This document shows, in pieces, positions 1-8,803 of a stretch of DNA of 64,000 bases. The position numbers and the translations under genes were made by a program. The first letter of the stretch is position 1; each line of letters starts with the position of its first letter. A model generated the notes under the pieces. It saw only the letters and a list, made by a program, of their open reading frames with translations, ran no database searches and was not told the DNA's origin. Source of the DNA: Ancylobacter pratisalsi (GTDB taxonomy: Bacteria > Pseudomonadota > Alphaproteobacteria > Rhizobiales > Xanthobacteraceae); contig NZ_CP048630.1 of NCBI RefSeq assembly GCF_010669125.1, positions 4,274,001 to 4,338,000 on the forward strand. The letters are read 5' to 3'.

Positions 1-705
1 GAGGCGCAGACGCGCCTGCTGCGCGTGCTTCAGCAGGGCGAATACACCACCGTCGGCGGGCGTACCGCGATCAAGACCGACGTGCGCATCGTTGCGGCCA
101 CCAACAAGGACCTGCGCATCCTGATCCAGCAGGGGCTGTTCCGCGAGGATCTGTTCTTCCGCCTCAACGTGGTTCCGCTGCGCCTGCCGCCCTTGCGCGA
201 GCGCACCGAGGACGTGCCGGACCTAGCCCGCCACTTCTTCCTGCAGGCCGAGCGTGAAGGGCTGCCCATCAAGCAGATCGATGCGGCCGCCCTCGATCGG
301 CTCAAACGCTATCGCTGGCCGGGCAATGTGCGCGAGCTGGAAAACCTGATCCGCCGCCTCGCCGCCCTGTATCCGCAGGACATCATCACCGCATCCATCA
401 TCGAGGCGGAACTCTCGACGCCGATCTCGACCTCCTCGCCGGAGGAAGGCGGGCAGGACGAGACGCTGTCCTCTTCCGTGGAGCGGCACCTGAACGCCTA
501 TTTCGGCGGTTTCGGAGAGAACCTGCCGCCGCCCGGCCTCTATCATCGCATTCTGAAGGACGTGGAGTATCCATTGCTCTCCGCTGCGCTGGCGGCGACA
601 CGCGGGAATCAGATCAAGGCGGCGGAGCTTCTCGGGCTCAACCGGAACACGTTGCGGAAAAAAATCCGCGACCTTGATATCCAGATAATCCGCACCAGCA
701 GGTGA
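1..705 (+). CDS. ntrC: Nitrogen regulation response regulator NtrC (5' end outside window)
   Basis: This is the C-terminal half of NtrC, the sigma-54-dependent activator phosphorylated by NtrB under nitrogen limitation. The frame is open from base 1, so the receiver domain and the start of the AAA+ domain lie off the left edge. Visible are the end of the AAA+ ATPase ([41 protein letters not shown]) and a Fis-type helix-turn-helix at the C-terminus ([20 protein letters not shown]). The following ntrY and ntrX confirm the usual alphaproteobacterial nitrogen cluster. NtrX, encoded downstream, is similar, but this copy has the [20 protein letters not shown] wording typical of NtrC. Confidence 0.95.
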   Translation, partial: EAQTRLLRVLQQGEYTTVGGRTAIKTDVRIVAATNKDLRILIQQGLFREDLFFRLNVVPLRLPPLRERTEDVPDLARHFFLQAEREGLPIKQIDAAALDRLKRYRWPGNVRELENLIRRLAALYPQDIITASIIEAELSTPISTSSPEEGGQDETLSSSVERHLNAYFGGFGENLPPPGLYHRILKDVEYPLLSAALAATRGNQIKAAELLGLNRNTLRKKIRDLDIQIIRTSR

Positions 706-824
706 CTTGGCGCCACCTTCCGGTGAATAAATCCGGGATGTGGCGGCCAATGTCACATTTTTGCACCAGTGTCGTCTCACTGCATCACTCGTGCGGGCCG
801 ACTCTGCGGCCCTTCGGGTGATCA

Positions 825-3092
825 ATGAGCGATTCGGCCAACCGCGATACCGACCGTCACGACGGTCCCGATTTCGCTGCGCTCGGATTCCGGTTCTCGC
901 TGTGGGGACTGGCGCCTCTTGCCGTTCTTCTTGCGCTGCTTATCGCGCTGGCGAGCTTTATCATCCTCATCGGGCTGACGCCCCTGGTGCCCTCCCAGGA
1001 CGTGGTCGTCATCGTCCTTGCGATCAACGGGGTGATGTCGCTGGTTCTCGTCGGCATCATCGGCCGCGAGATCTGGCGCATCGTGAAGGCGCGACGACGG
1101 GGGAGGGCGGCGGCTCGCCTCCATGTGCGGATCGTCGGGCTTTTTGGCATCGTTGCCGTGGTGCCGGCGCTGCTGGTTGCGCTGCTTGCCAGCATAACGC
1201 TCGATCGTGGTCTCGACCGCTGGTTCTCGGTGCGCACGCGGGCGATCGTCGACAACGCGGTGTCGGTTGCTCAGACCTATGTCCGTGAGCATGCCTATTC
1301 GATCCGCGGCGATATCATGGGCATGGCGCGCGACCTGCAGCGCATTCGCCCACTGTGGGACCAGGATCGCAGCCGATTCCGCCAGGCGCTGACGGCCCAG
1401 GCCGTCGTTCGCGGCCTACCGGCCGCCATGATCATCCAGCGTGACCTGACAATCGTCGATCGGGCGACGATCCGCGTCGGACGTGAATTCGTCGTGCCGC
1501 AGAATCTGCAGCTCAAGGACGCGACCGAGGAGCAACCGCTCATCTATCTGCCGAACGACGCGGACTTTGTCGGCGCCGTGATTCCGCTGAAGGATTTCGG
1601 CGACCTGTTTCTCTATGTGGCGCGCCCGATCGATCCGCGCGTGATCGAGTATCTGAAAGAAACGCAGGCGGCTGTCGCGGACTACAGCAGTCTGGAGCAG
1701 CAGCGTGTTGGCGTGCAGGTGGCGTTCGCTCTGCTCTACGCTGTGATTTCGCTCACCGTGCTGTTGTGCGCGGTCTGGCTCGGCATCCATTTCGCCAATC
1801 GTCTCGTGGCACCCATCCGGCGGCTGATCGGGGCCGCCGATCTTGTGGCGGCGGGAAATCTCTATGTCGAAGTGCCTGTACGCCGCGCGGAAGGCGATCT
1901 TTCGAGCCTTGCCGAAACCTTCAACAAGATGACCCAGGAACTTCGCACCCAGCGTGACGACCTGGTGCAGGCGCGCGATCAGATCGACACCCGCCGCCGT
2001 TTCACCGAAGCGGTGCTCTCAGGCGTCGGAGCGGGCGTTATCGGCGTCGATTCGACCGGGCGCATCTCGATCATCAATCGGCCTGCCGAACGGCTGCTGG
2101 GCATAGCTGAAGGTGATGTGCTCGGGACCGAGCTCGGCGCGGTCATTCCCGAGATTTCGGCCTTGCTTGCCGAGGCGATGCAGGCCGATCAGCGCAGCGT
2201 TCAGGGCAATGTGACGGTCACCCGCAACGGACGTGACCGGGTTATCGCGGTGCGCGTCACCACGGAGCAGTCGCGGGAAGCGGACCACGGCTGGGTGGTT
2301 ACGCTCGACGACATCACCGAACTTGTCGTGGCTCAGCGCACGTCGGCCTGGGCGGATGTCGCCCGGCGCATCGCGCATGAAATCAAGAATCCGCTCACGC
2401 CGATCCAGCTTTCCGCCGAGCGGCTTCGCCGTCGCTACGGCAAGGTGATCGGGGAAGACCGCGAGGTCTTTGATCAGTGCACGGACACCATCATTCGTCA
2501 GGTCGGCGACATTGGGCGGATGGTGGACGAGTTCTCGTCCTTCGCGCGGATGCCCAAGCCCGTTGTCGAGGCCCAGGACGTTGCCGAGACCACGCGGCAG
2601 GTGGTTTTCCTCATGCGGGTCGGCAATCCTGAGATGTCGATCGACTTCGTCGTGCCGGACATGCCGGTGATCGCACGCTTCGACCGCCGTCTGATCTCGC
2701 AGGCACTGACGAACATCATAAAAAACGCCACAGAGGCCCTCGCGGCCGTGCCACCCGAGGAACGGGTCGAGCCGGCGCGCATCAAGGTGGACCTGACCGG
2801 CGACGAGCGCATGGTGACGATCGATGTCATCGACAATGGCAAAGGCCTGCCCACCGAGAACCGGGCGAGGCTGCTGGAGCCTTATGTCACCACGCGCGAG
2901 AAGGGCACGGGTCTCGGCCTCGCCATCGTGGGCAAAATCATGGAAGAACATGGCGGCGGCATTGAACTTCGGGACGCACCGGACGGGAAGGGTGCTTGGA
3001 TCCGCCTCACCTTCGCCCGGGATGGCGGTCCCGCCACTGCCGGCTCTGCCGCTGGCGGTAACAGCACTTCAACCGGCAGACTGGTTGGCTAG
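825..3092 (+). CDS. ntrY: Nitrogen regulation sensor histidine kinase NtrY
   Basis: Membrane-bound histidine kinase of the NtrY/NtrX pair, linked in alphaproteobacteria to nitrogen, redox and envelope responses. The 755-residue protein has an N-terminal transmembrane region (hydrophobic runs near residues 30-55, 65-80 and 105-125), an extracytoplasmic stretch, another membrane segment near residue 300, a HAMP linker, and a PAS-like domain (FTEAVLSGVGAGVIGVDSTG). The kinase core has the phospho-acceptor His in ARRIAHEIKNPLTPIQ, an N box (NIIKNATEAL) and G boxes (DNGKGLP, GTGLGLAIVGK). It starts at an ATG 119 bases after ntrC. ntrX follows after 14 bases, so the two are probably co-transcribed. 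Confidence 0.95.
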   Translation: MSDSANRDTDRHDGPDFAALGFRFSLWGLAPLAVLLALLIALASFIILIGLTPLVPSQDVVVIVLAINGVMSLVLVGIIGREIWRIVKARRRGRAAARLHVRIVGLFGIVAVVPALLVALLASITLDRGLDRWFSVRTRAIVDNAVSVAQTYVREHAYSIRGDIMGMARDLQRIRPLWDQDRSRFRQALTAQAVVRGLPAAMIIQRDLTIVDRATIRVGREFVVPQNLQLKDATEEQPLIYLPNDADFVGAVIPLKDFGDLFLYVARPIDPRVIEYLKETQAAVADYSSLEQQRVGVQVAFALLYAVISLTVLLCAVWLGIHFANRLVAPIRRLIGAADLVAAGNLYVEVPVRRAEGDLSSLAETFNKMTQELRTQRDDLVQARDQIDTRRRFTEAVLSGVGAGVIGVDSTGRISIINRPAERLLGIAEGDVLGTELGAVIPEISALLAEAMQADQRSVQGNVTVTRNGRDRVIAVRVTTEQSREADHGWVVTLDDITELVVAQRTSAWADVARRIAHEIKNPLTPIQLSAERLRRRYGKVIGEDREVFDQCTDTIIRQVGDIGRMVDEFSSFARMPKPVVEAQDVAETTRQVVFLMRVGNPEMSIDFVVPDMPVIARFDRRLISQALTNIIKNATEALAAVPPEERVEPARIKVDLTGDERMVTIDVIDNGKGLPTENRARLLEPYVTTREKGTGLGLAIVGKIMEEHGGGIELRDAPDGKGAWIRLTFARDGGPATAGSAAGGNSTSTGRLVG

Positions 3093-3106
3093 AGGAGAAC
3101 GGACTC

Positions 3107-4474
3107 ATGGCGACTGACATTCTGATCGTCGACGACGAGGCCGATATTCGTGGGCTGGTGGCCGGCATTCTCGAAGACGAGGGCTATGGCTGCCGCACGG
3201 CGAAAGATAGCGATGAAGCGCTGGCCGCGATCGAGGCGCGCCGCCCTCATCTCGTGTTCCTCGATATCTGGATCGAGCGTAGCAAGCTGGACGGGCTGCA
3301 GCTTCTTGAACTGATCCGGAAGCATCATCCCGATGTTCCCGTGGTGATGATTTCGGGTCACGGCACCATTGAGACCGCCGTCGCGGCGATCAAACAGGGC
3401 GCTTATGATTTCATCGAGAAGCCGTTCAACTCGGATCGGCTCATCCTCGTCGCGGAGCGTGCACTGGAAACGCTTCGGCTGAAGCGCGAAGTGAAGGATC
3501 TCAAGCAGCGGGCTCCCATTGCCCAGCAGCTGATCGGGCGCTCTTCGGTGCTGAACCAGTTGCGCCTGGCGATCGAGCGGGTCGCTCCGACCAACAGCCG
3601 GATCATGATTGTCGGGCCTTCCGGATCGGGCAAGGAACTGACGGCGCGCATGATCCACGCCGCGTCGGGGCGCGCCAGTGGTCCGTTCGTGGTCATCAAC
3701 GCCGCCGCCATCACGCCCGAGCGGATGGAGGTCGAACTGTTTGGCGTTGATGAGGCGAGCGGGCAGGGGCGGCAGACCGGGGCGCTTGAAGAGGCGCATG
3801 GCGGCACGCTGTTCATCGACGAGATCGCGGACATGCCGCGCGAGACGCAGAACCGCATCCTGCGCGTGCTGGTGGACCAGAATTTCCTGCGCGTCGGCGG
3901 GACAACCCGGGTCGGGGTGGACGTCCGGATCATTTCATCCACCGCGCGCAATCTGGAGAAGGAGATCGCCGAGGGTCGCTTCCGCGAGGACCTTTATCAC
4001 CGGCTCGGCGTGGTACCGATCCGTGTGCCGCCCTTGGCCGAACGGCGTGACGATGTGCCTGAACTGGTTGAGTTTTTTCTCGATCAGATCTCGCAGGGAA
4101 CGGGTCTGCCGCGTCGCCGGGTCGCGGATGACGCGCTCGCGGTTCTGCAATCGCATGACTGGCCGGGCAATGTTCGGCAGTTGCGCAACAATATCGAGCG
4201 GCTGCTGATCCTGGCCTCGGGCGATGCCGACGCGCCGGTGACCGCCGACATGCTCCCTCCCGATGTCGGCTCTCTGGTGCCGAGTCTGCCCAACGGCAAT
4301 GGCGGCGAGCATTTGATGGGCCTGCCGCTGCGAGACGCGCGCGAGGTGTTCGAGCGTGAATATCTCGTGGCCCAGATCAGCCGTTTCGGCGGCAACATCT
4401 CGCGTACCGCGGAATTTGTCGGCATGGAACGCTCGGCGCTCCATCGCAAGCTGAAGGCGCTCGGCATCGGCTGA
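3107..4474 (+). CDS. ntrX: Nitrogen assimilation response regulator NtrX
   Basis: Response regulator partner of NtrY. The 455-residue protein has a receiver domain (acidic pocket IVDDEAD, phospho-acceptor Asp in VFLDIW, Lys in FIEKPF), a central AAA+ domain (Walker A GPSGSGKE, Walker B GGTLFIDEIADM, WPGNVRQLRNN) and a C-terminal Fis-type HTH (NISRTAEFVGMERSALHRKL). The loop that carries GAFTGA in sigma-54 activators here reads RQTGALEEAHGG, so the sigma-54 contact motif is absent. That is usual for alphaproteobacterial NtrX, which is thought to act on other promoters. A purine-rich site (AGGAGAA) precedes the ATG. Confidence 0.95.
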   Translation: MATDILIVDDEADIRGLVAGILEDEGYGCRTAKDSDEALAAIEARRPHLVFLDIWIERSKLDGLQLLELIRKHHPDVPVVMISGHGTIETAVAAIKQGAYDFIEKPFNSDRLILVAERALETLRLKREVKDLKQRAPIAQQLIGRSSVLNQLRLAIERVAPTNSRIMIVGPSGSGKELTARMIHAASGRASGPFVVINAAAITPERMEVELFGVDEASGQGRQTGALEEAHGGTLFIDEIADMPRETQNRILRVLVDQNFLRVGGTTRVGVDVRIISSTARNLEKEIAEGRFREDLYHRLGVVPIRVPPLAERRDDVPELVEFFLDQISQGTGLPRRRVADDALAVLQSHDWPGNVRQLRNNIERLLILASGDADAPVTADMLPPDVGSLVPSLPNGNGGEHLMGLPLRDAREVFEREYLVAQISRFGGNISRTAEFVGMERSALHRKLKALGIG

Positions 4475-4677
4475 CGATCAGGCGCGTGAGGAGGCCAGTG
4501 GGGGGCGTGAGGACGGTGAGTGCGATGTGGCCCGACGTCGCCGGCACGTGAGATCACGGTATCGGCGAGAGGCGTCTGCGGTCGCCGGCGAAACTGCTAT
4601 AGAGTGACTCGAACTAGGCAGGCCGATGGTGGCCGGGCGGGACGTGCCGCCGGGCGTGCGTTCGAACGAGGCGATGC

Positions 4678-6054
4678 ATGAAGGTCGTGATTTGCGGTGC
4701 CGGGCAGGTGGGGTTCGGCATTGCCGAACGTCTGGCCGCCGAGCAGAACGACGTGTCGATCATCGATACGTCGCCGCGACTGATACAGGCGATCACCGAT
4801 TCGCTGGATGTGCGCGGCTTCGTTGGCCATGGCTCTCACCCGGATGTGCTGGCGCGGGCGGGAATCGAGGCCGCCGACATGCTGATCGCGGTGACGCTGC
4901 ATGACGAGGTGAACATGGTGGCCTGCCAGGTCGGCCATGCCCTGTTCGACGTGCCGACCAAGATCGCCCGCGTGCGGGCACAGAGCTATTTGCAGGGGCA
5001 CTGGCGCGACCTGTTTTCGCGCGATCACCTGCCGATCGACGTCGTCATCTCCCCCGAGGTCGAGGTCGGCGAGACGGTGCTGCGCCGCCTTTCGCTGCCG
5101 GGGGCGATCGACACGGTGAGCTTCGCCGATGGCGAGGTCGTGGTCGCGGGCGTGCTCTGCGAGGAAGACTGCCCGGTACTGGACACGCCGCTGCGCCAGC
5201 TTACCGACCTGTTCCCCGACCTTCAGGCCGTGGTGGTCGCGGTGAGCCGCAAGGGGCGGATGTTCGTGCCCCACAGCGCGGACCAGCTGACCGCCGGCGA
5301 CGTGGCCTATTTCGTCGCCCAGAGCGACCAGGTGACGCGCACGCTTTCCATTTTCGGCCATGACGAACCGCCGGCCCAGCGGATCGTGATCTGCGGCGGC
5401 GGGAACATTGGTTACTACGTCGCCCGCGAGCTTGAGGCGCGTAACCCGCGTGCGCGGGTGAAAATCATCGAATCGGACCTCAATCGGTCCGAGGAAATCG
5501 CCCAGGGGCTTTCCAAAACCGTGGTGCTGCGCGGCAGCGCGCTGGACCGGACGATCCTGGAGGAGGCGACGGTCGACGCCGCCGACACGGTGATCGCCGT
5601 TACCAATGACGACCGGGTCAACATCCTGTCCTGCCTGCTGTCGCGGGAGCTGGGCGCCAAGCGGATGCTCTCTCTGCTCAACGATCCCGCCTATCCCGCC
5701 TTCGCCCGCGGGCTGGGCATCGACGCCTACGTCAATCCGCGCCAGATCACCGTTTCCAAGATCCTCCAGCACGTGCGCAAGGGGCGCATCCGGGGGGTGC
5801 ATTCGCTGGTGAACGGGCAGGGCGAGGTGATTGAGGCCGAGGCACTGGAAACCTCGCCTCTGGTCGGCAAACCGCTGAGGCAGCTCGATCTGTTCGACGG
5901 CATGCGGATTGGCGCGGTGATCCGGGGTCAGCGCGTGCTGCTGCCGCGCGGCGACATGGTGATTCAGGCGCGCGACCGGGTGGTGATCTTCGCTCTCGCG
6001 GGTAAGGTGAAGAGAGTCGAGCAGCTGTTCCGCGTCAGCCTCGAATTCTTCTGA
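4678..6054 (+). CDS. trkA: Trk potassium uptake regulatory subunit TrkA
   Basis: Cytoplasmic NAD(H)-binding gating subunit of the Trk potassium transporter. The 458-residue protein contains two tandem RCK modules. Each begins with a Rossmann fold: MKVVICGAGQVGFGIAERL at the N-terminus and RIVICGGGNIGYYVARELE near residue 235. Each is followed by a small TrkA-C domain, the second ending VVIFALAGKVKRVEQLF. Length and two-fold architecture match E. coli TrkA. The gene lies 10 bases before trkH, the membrane subunit, so the two form an operon. About 200 bases without recognisable genes separate it from ntrX. Confidence 0.95.
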   Translation: MKVVICGAGQVGFGIAERLAAEQNDVSIIDTSPRLIQAITDSLDVRGFVGHGSHPDVLARAGIEAADMLIAVTLHDEVNMVACQVGHALFDVPTKIARVRAQSYLQGHWRDLFSRDHLPIDVVISPEVEVGETVLRRLSLPGAIDTVSFADGEVVVAGVLCEEDCPVLDTPLRQLTDLFPDLQAVVVAVSRKGRMFVPHSADQLTAGDVAYFVAQSDQVTRTLSIFGHDEPPAQRIVICGGGNIGYYVARELEARNPRARVKIIESDLNRSEEIAQGLSKTVVLRGSALDRTILEEATVDAADTVIAVTNDDRVNILSCLLSRELGAKRMLSLLNDPAYPAFARGLGIDAYVNPRQITVSKILQHVRKGRIRGVHSLVNGQGEVIEAEALETSPLVGKPLRQLDLFDGMRIGAVIRGQRVLLPRGDMVIQARDRVVIFALAGKVKRVEQLFRVSLEFF

Positions 6055-6064
6055 GAGCCCGCCG

Positions 6065-7513
6065 ATGATCGCGGTCGCCCGCCACAGCGCCATTGCCGCC
6101 GGGGTCATGGCCTTCTTCCTGGTCATCGTCTCGCTGGTCTCGCTGTTTCGCAACGAGGCCGGGGCCGATGCCTTCATCATGACCGCGCTGCTGACGGTGT
6201 TCGGCGCGGGAGCGGTGCATCTTGCCGTGCGCAATCGCGGCGGCCGGATGGACCGGCGCGCGGCCTATGGCTTTCTGGTGCTGATGTGGGTGGGGGTGCC
6301 GGTGGTGGCCGCGCTCCCGGTGGCCGCGACCACGTCGCTCACCCCGGTGCAGGCCTGGCTGGAGACGGTGTCGGCCTTCACCACGACGGGCGCGGTACAG
6401 ATCCATGAACTCGAAAACGTGCCGCGCGCGACGCTGGCATGGCTGCTGACGCTTCAATGGGGTGGGGGGCTGTTGACGCTGGTCGGGTTCGTGGCGGTGC
6501 TCGGGCCTGCCGGCATTGGCGGGCTGCCCGACCGAAGCTCCCGCGCCGAACGGTTCGGCGGCACGGAGGCGCACGATATCGACGACACGCTGCGGCAGGT
6601 GCTGCCGATCTATCTCGGCGCGACGATTGCCTGCGCGCTGACGCTGTTCGCGGTCGGCGTGCGTGGGTTCGATGCGCTGGGCCTCGCGGGGGCGGCGCTC
6701 TCCACCGGCGGGCTGCTGCCGGATGCCGACGGCATACCCGCCTATGGGCATTTCTCGGTCAAGGTCGTGATGATGGTGTTCATGCTGGTGGGCGGCACCA
6801 GCGTGCTGTGGCATCGGCTTCTGCTGACACGGCGTTTCCGGCTCGCCATGGGGCAGCAGGAGAACATCGCCTTGATCGCGGTGTGCCTGATCGTCGGCAT
6901 TCTGACGGCGGCCATTCATTACAACACGCCGATCGGCCAGCTTTCCCTGCCTCTCGCGGTGACGGACGGGCTGTTCACCGCCGTGTCGCTGGTGACCACG
7001 ACGGGCGCGCAGCCCTATGGCAACGCCTTCGCCACCTTGCCACTCGCCATGGTGCTGTCGCTGGTGTTTATCGGCGGCGCCGCGTTCTCGACCGCCGGCG
7101 GGATCAAGATGTACCGGGCCGGCATCATGATGCTTCAGAGCTATCTGGAGCTTGAGCGGCTGGTGCATCCCCATGCGGTGCGCATGCGCCGGCTTGGCCA
7201 GCAGAGCGTGTCGCTTCAGATGATGAAGGCGATCTGGATCATGTTCGGCATCGCGTGCTCGACGGTGGCCGCGATGGCGGCCGCGCTATCACCGGCGATG
7301 CCAAGTTTTTCGGCGGCCTTCGTGGCGGTGCTGACCGCGTTGTGCAATATCGCCCCGGTCTACGCCACCGCGTGGCCGGATGCGATCGGCTGGCCGGAAT
7401 GGGGAACGCTGCCGGCCTATGCGCAGATACTCTTGGCCGTCACGATGATTCTCGGCCGGCTGGAGATTCTCGTCGTGCTCGGGTTGGCCAATTTCACGCT
7501 TTGGCGCCGTTAA
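6065..7513 (+). CDS. trkH: Trk/Ktr potassium transporter membrane subunit TrkH
   Basis: Integral membrane potassium channel/transporter subunit that works with TrkA. The 482-residue protein is almost entirely hydrophobic, with many predicted transmembrane helices. It has selectivity-filter-like pore loops, for example TVSAFTTTGAVQIHE, AALSTGGLLPD, VSLVTTTGAQPYG and a last loop near ALCNIAPVYA. These follow the SxTTTG pattern of the TrkH superfamily, in which four non-identical P-loops surround the pore. The ATG comes 10 bases after the trkA stop. A D-amino-acid aminotransferase follows closely. Confidence 0.93.
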   Translation: MIAVARHSAIAAGVMAFFLVIVSLVSLFRNEAGADAFIMTALLTVFGAGAVHLAVRNRGGRMDRRAAYGFLVLMWVGVPVVAALPVAATTSLTPVQAWLETVSAFTTTGAVQIHELENVPRATLAWLLTLQWGGGLLTLVGFVAVLGPAGIGGLPDRSSRAERFGGTEAHDIDDTLRQVLPIYLGATIACALTLFAVGVRGFDALGLAGAALSTGGLLPDADGIPAYGHFSVKVVMMVFMLVGGTSVLWHRLLLTRRFRLAMGQQENIALIAVCLIVGILTAAIHYNTPIGQLSLPLAVTDGLFTAVSLVTTTGAQPYGNAFATLPLAMVLSLVFIGGAAFSTAGGIKMYRAGIMMLQSYLELERLVHPHAVRMRRLGQQSVSLQMMKAIWIMFGIACSTVAAMAAALSPAMPSFSAAFVAVLTALCNIAPVYATAWPDAIGWPEWGTLPAYAQILLAVTMILGRLEILVVLGLANFTLWRR

Positions 7514-7526
7514 GCTGGGGAAAAAC

Positions 7527-8384
7527 ATGTCGCGCATCGCCTATGTGAACGGGCAATACGTGCCGCACGAACAGGCGGCGGTACATATCGAGGACCGGGG
7601 CTACCAGTTCGCCGACGGCGTCTATGAGGTCTGCGAGGTCAGCGGCGGGCGCATGGTGGACCAGCGCCGCCACATGGAGCGCCTCGTCCGTTCGCTCGGC
7701 GAGATCCGGATCGCGATGCCGATGCCGATGGCGGCGCTGGACGTGGTGATACGCGAGACCGTCCGGCGCAACCGGGTGCGCGACGGCTTCGTCTATGTGC
7801 AGGTCACGCGCGGCGTGGCCCGGCGCGACCATTTCTTCCCGGATCCCTCGACCCCCCCCTCCATCGTCGTCACGGCGCGATCGGTCGATCCGCGCAAGGC
7901 CGATGCGCTGGCGCTTAAGGGAATCGCCGTCATCACGGCGCCGGACAACCGCTGGGAGCGGGTGGACATCAAGACCATCGGGCTGCTGCCCAACGTGCTG
8001 GCCAAGGAAGCCGCCAAGGCGGCGGGGGCGCGCGAGGCCTGGTTCGTCGACGGGCAGGGCCGGGTAACGGAAGGCGGCTCGACCAATGCCTGGATCGTGA
8101 CGGCGGAGGGCAAGCTGGTGACGCGTCAGGCCGACACCGCGATTCTGCGCGGCATCACCCGCACGGTGATGATGGAGGTGGCGGAAAAGCTGCAGCTGCG
8201 GGTAGAGGAACGGGCGTTCACCGTGGCCGAGGCGCTGGCCGCACGGGAGGCCTTCGTGACCTCCGCCACCAACTTCGCCATGCCGGTGGTGCGAATCGAC
8301 GGGCATCCAGTGGGCGAGGGCCGGCCCGGACGCGTGGCACGCGCCCTGCGCGAGCACTTCCACGAGAGCGCTGAAATCACCTAG
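7527..8384 (+). CDS. dat: D-amino-acid aminotransferase (class IV PLP enzyme)
   Basis: Fold-type IV PLP aminotransferase that interconverts D-amino acids and 2-oxo acids, for example supplying D-Glu or D-Ala. The 285-residue protein shows the family hallmarks: the early motif EDRGYQFADGVYEV, the PLP-binding Lys in VDIKTIGLLPNVLAK, and the glutamate/phosphate-cup region VTEGGSTNAWIV. The wording IKTIGLLPNVLAK favours Dat over IlvE, though substrate choice within this family cannot be fixed by reading alone. It sits 13 bases after trkH, and dat-hfq-hflX adjacency is common in alphaproteobacteria. Confidence 0.88.
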   Translation: MSRIAYVNGQYVPHEQAAVHIEDRGYQFADGVYEVCEVSGGRMVDQRRHMERLVRSLGEIRIAMPMPMAALDVVIRETVRRNRVRDGFVYVQVTRGVARRDHFFPDPSTPPSIVVTARSVDPRKADALALKGIAVITAPDNRWERVDIKTIGLLPNVLAKEAAKAAGAREAWFVDGQGRVTEGGSTNAWIVTAEGKLVTRQADTAILRGITRTVMMEVAEKLQLRVEERAFTVAEALAAREAFVTSATNFAMPVVRIDGHPVGEGRPGRVARALREHFHESAEIT

Positions 8385-8550
8385 TGATGCGGGCCGGCGG
8401 GCCTTCTGCGAAAGCATCTTGCGCGATAGTCACGGTGTGCGATGCTTGCAACGCACGTGTTCATCGCTGGTGGGCCCCGGACGGGCCGCGCCACGGTGAA
8501 GACGGCCGCGCCGACCTACGAGCAACAACAAACAAACGGATCAAAAAAAC

Positions 8551-8802
8551 ATGGCCGCGGAACGTTCCCAGAATCTGCAGGACACCTTCCTCAACCACGT
8601 CCGCAAGAACAAGACGCCGCTCACGATCTTCCTCGTCAACGGTGTCAAACTCCAGGGTGTCGTAACCTGGTTCGACAATTTCTGCGTCCTGCTGCGTCGC
8701 GACGGGCATTCCCAGCTCGTCTACAAGCATGCGATCTCGACCATCATGCCCGGCCATCCCGTGCAGCTCTTCGAGCCGGACGAGACGGCGGAGAAGGCCT
8801 GA
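8551..8802 (+). CDS. hfq: RNA-binding protein Hfq
   Basis: Sm-like RNA chaperone that pairs small RNAs with mRNAs, active as a cytoplasmic hexameric ring. The 83-residue protein contains the Sm1 motif ([35 protein letters not shown]) and the Sm2 motif ending [10 protein letters not shown], which replaces the enterobacterial YKHAIST version almost unchanged. The C-terminal tail is short, as usual in alphaproteobacteria. A 166-base upstream gap leaves room for its own promoter. hflX begins one base after the stop, giving the conserved hfq-hflX pair. Confidence 0.98.
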   Translation: MAAERSQNLQDTFLNHVRKNKTPLTIFLVNGVKLQGVVTWFDNFCVLLRRDGHSQLVYKHAISTIMPGHPVQLFEPDETAEKA

Positions 8803-8803
8803 C

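Noticed and set aside
4475..4677. Hairpin or gene between ntrX and trkA
   Set aside because: The repeated GTCGCCGGC is a direct rather than inverted repeat, and small open frames there have no support.
4597..6234. A 545-codon open frame antisense to trkA
   Set aside because: His/Arg/Gln-rich shadow of trkA without signal, motif or ribosome-binding site.
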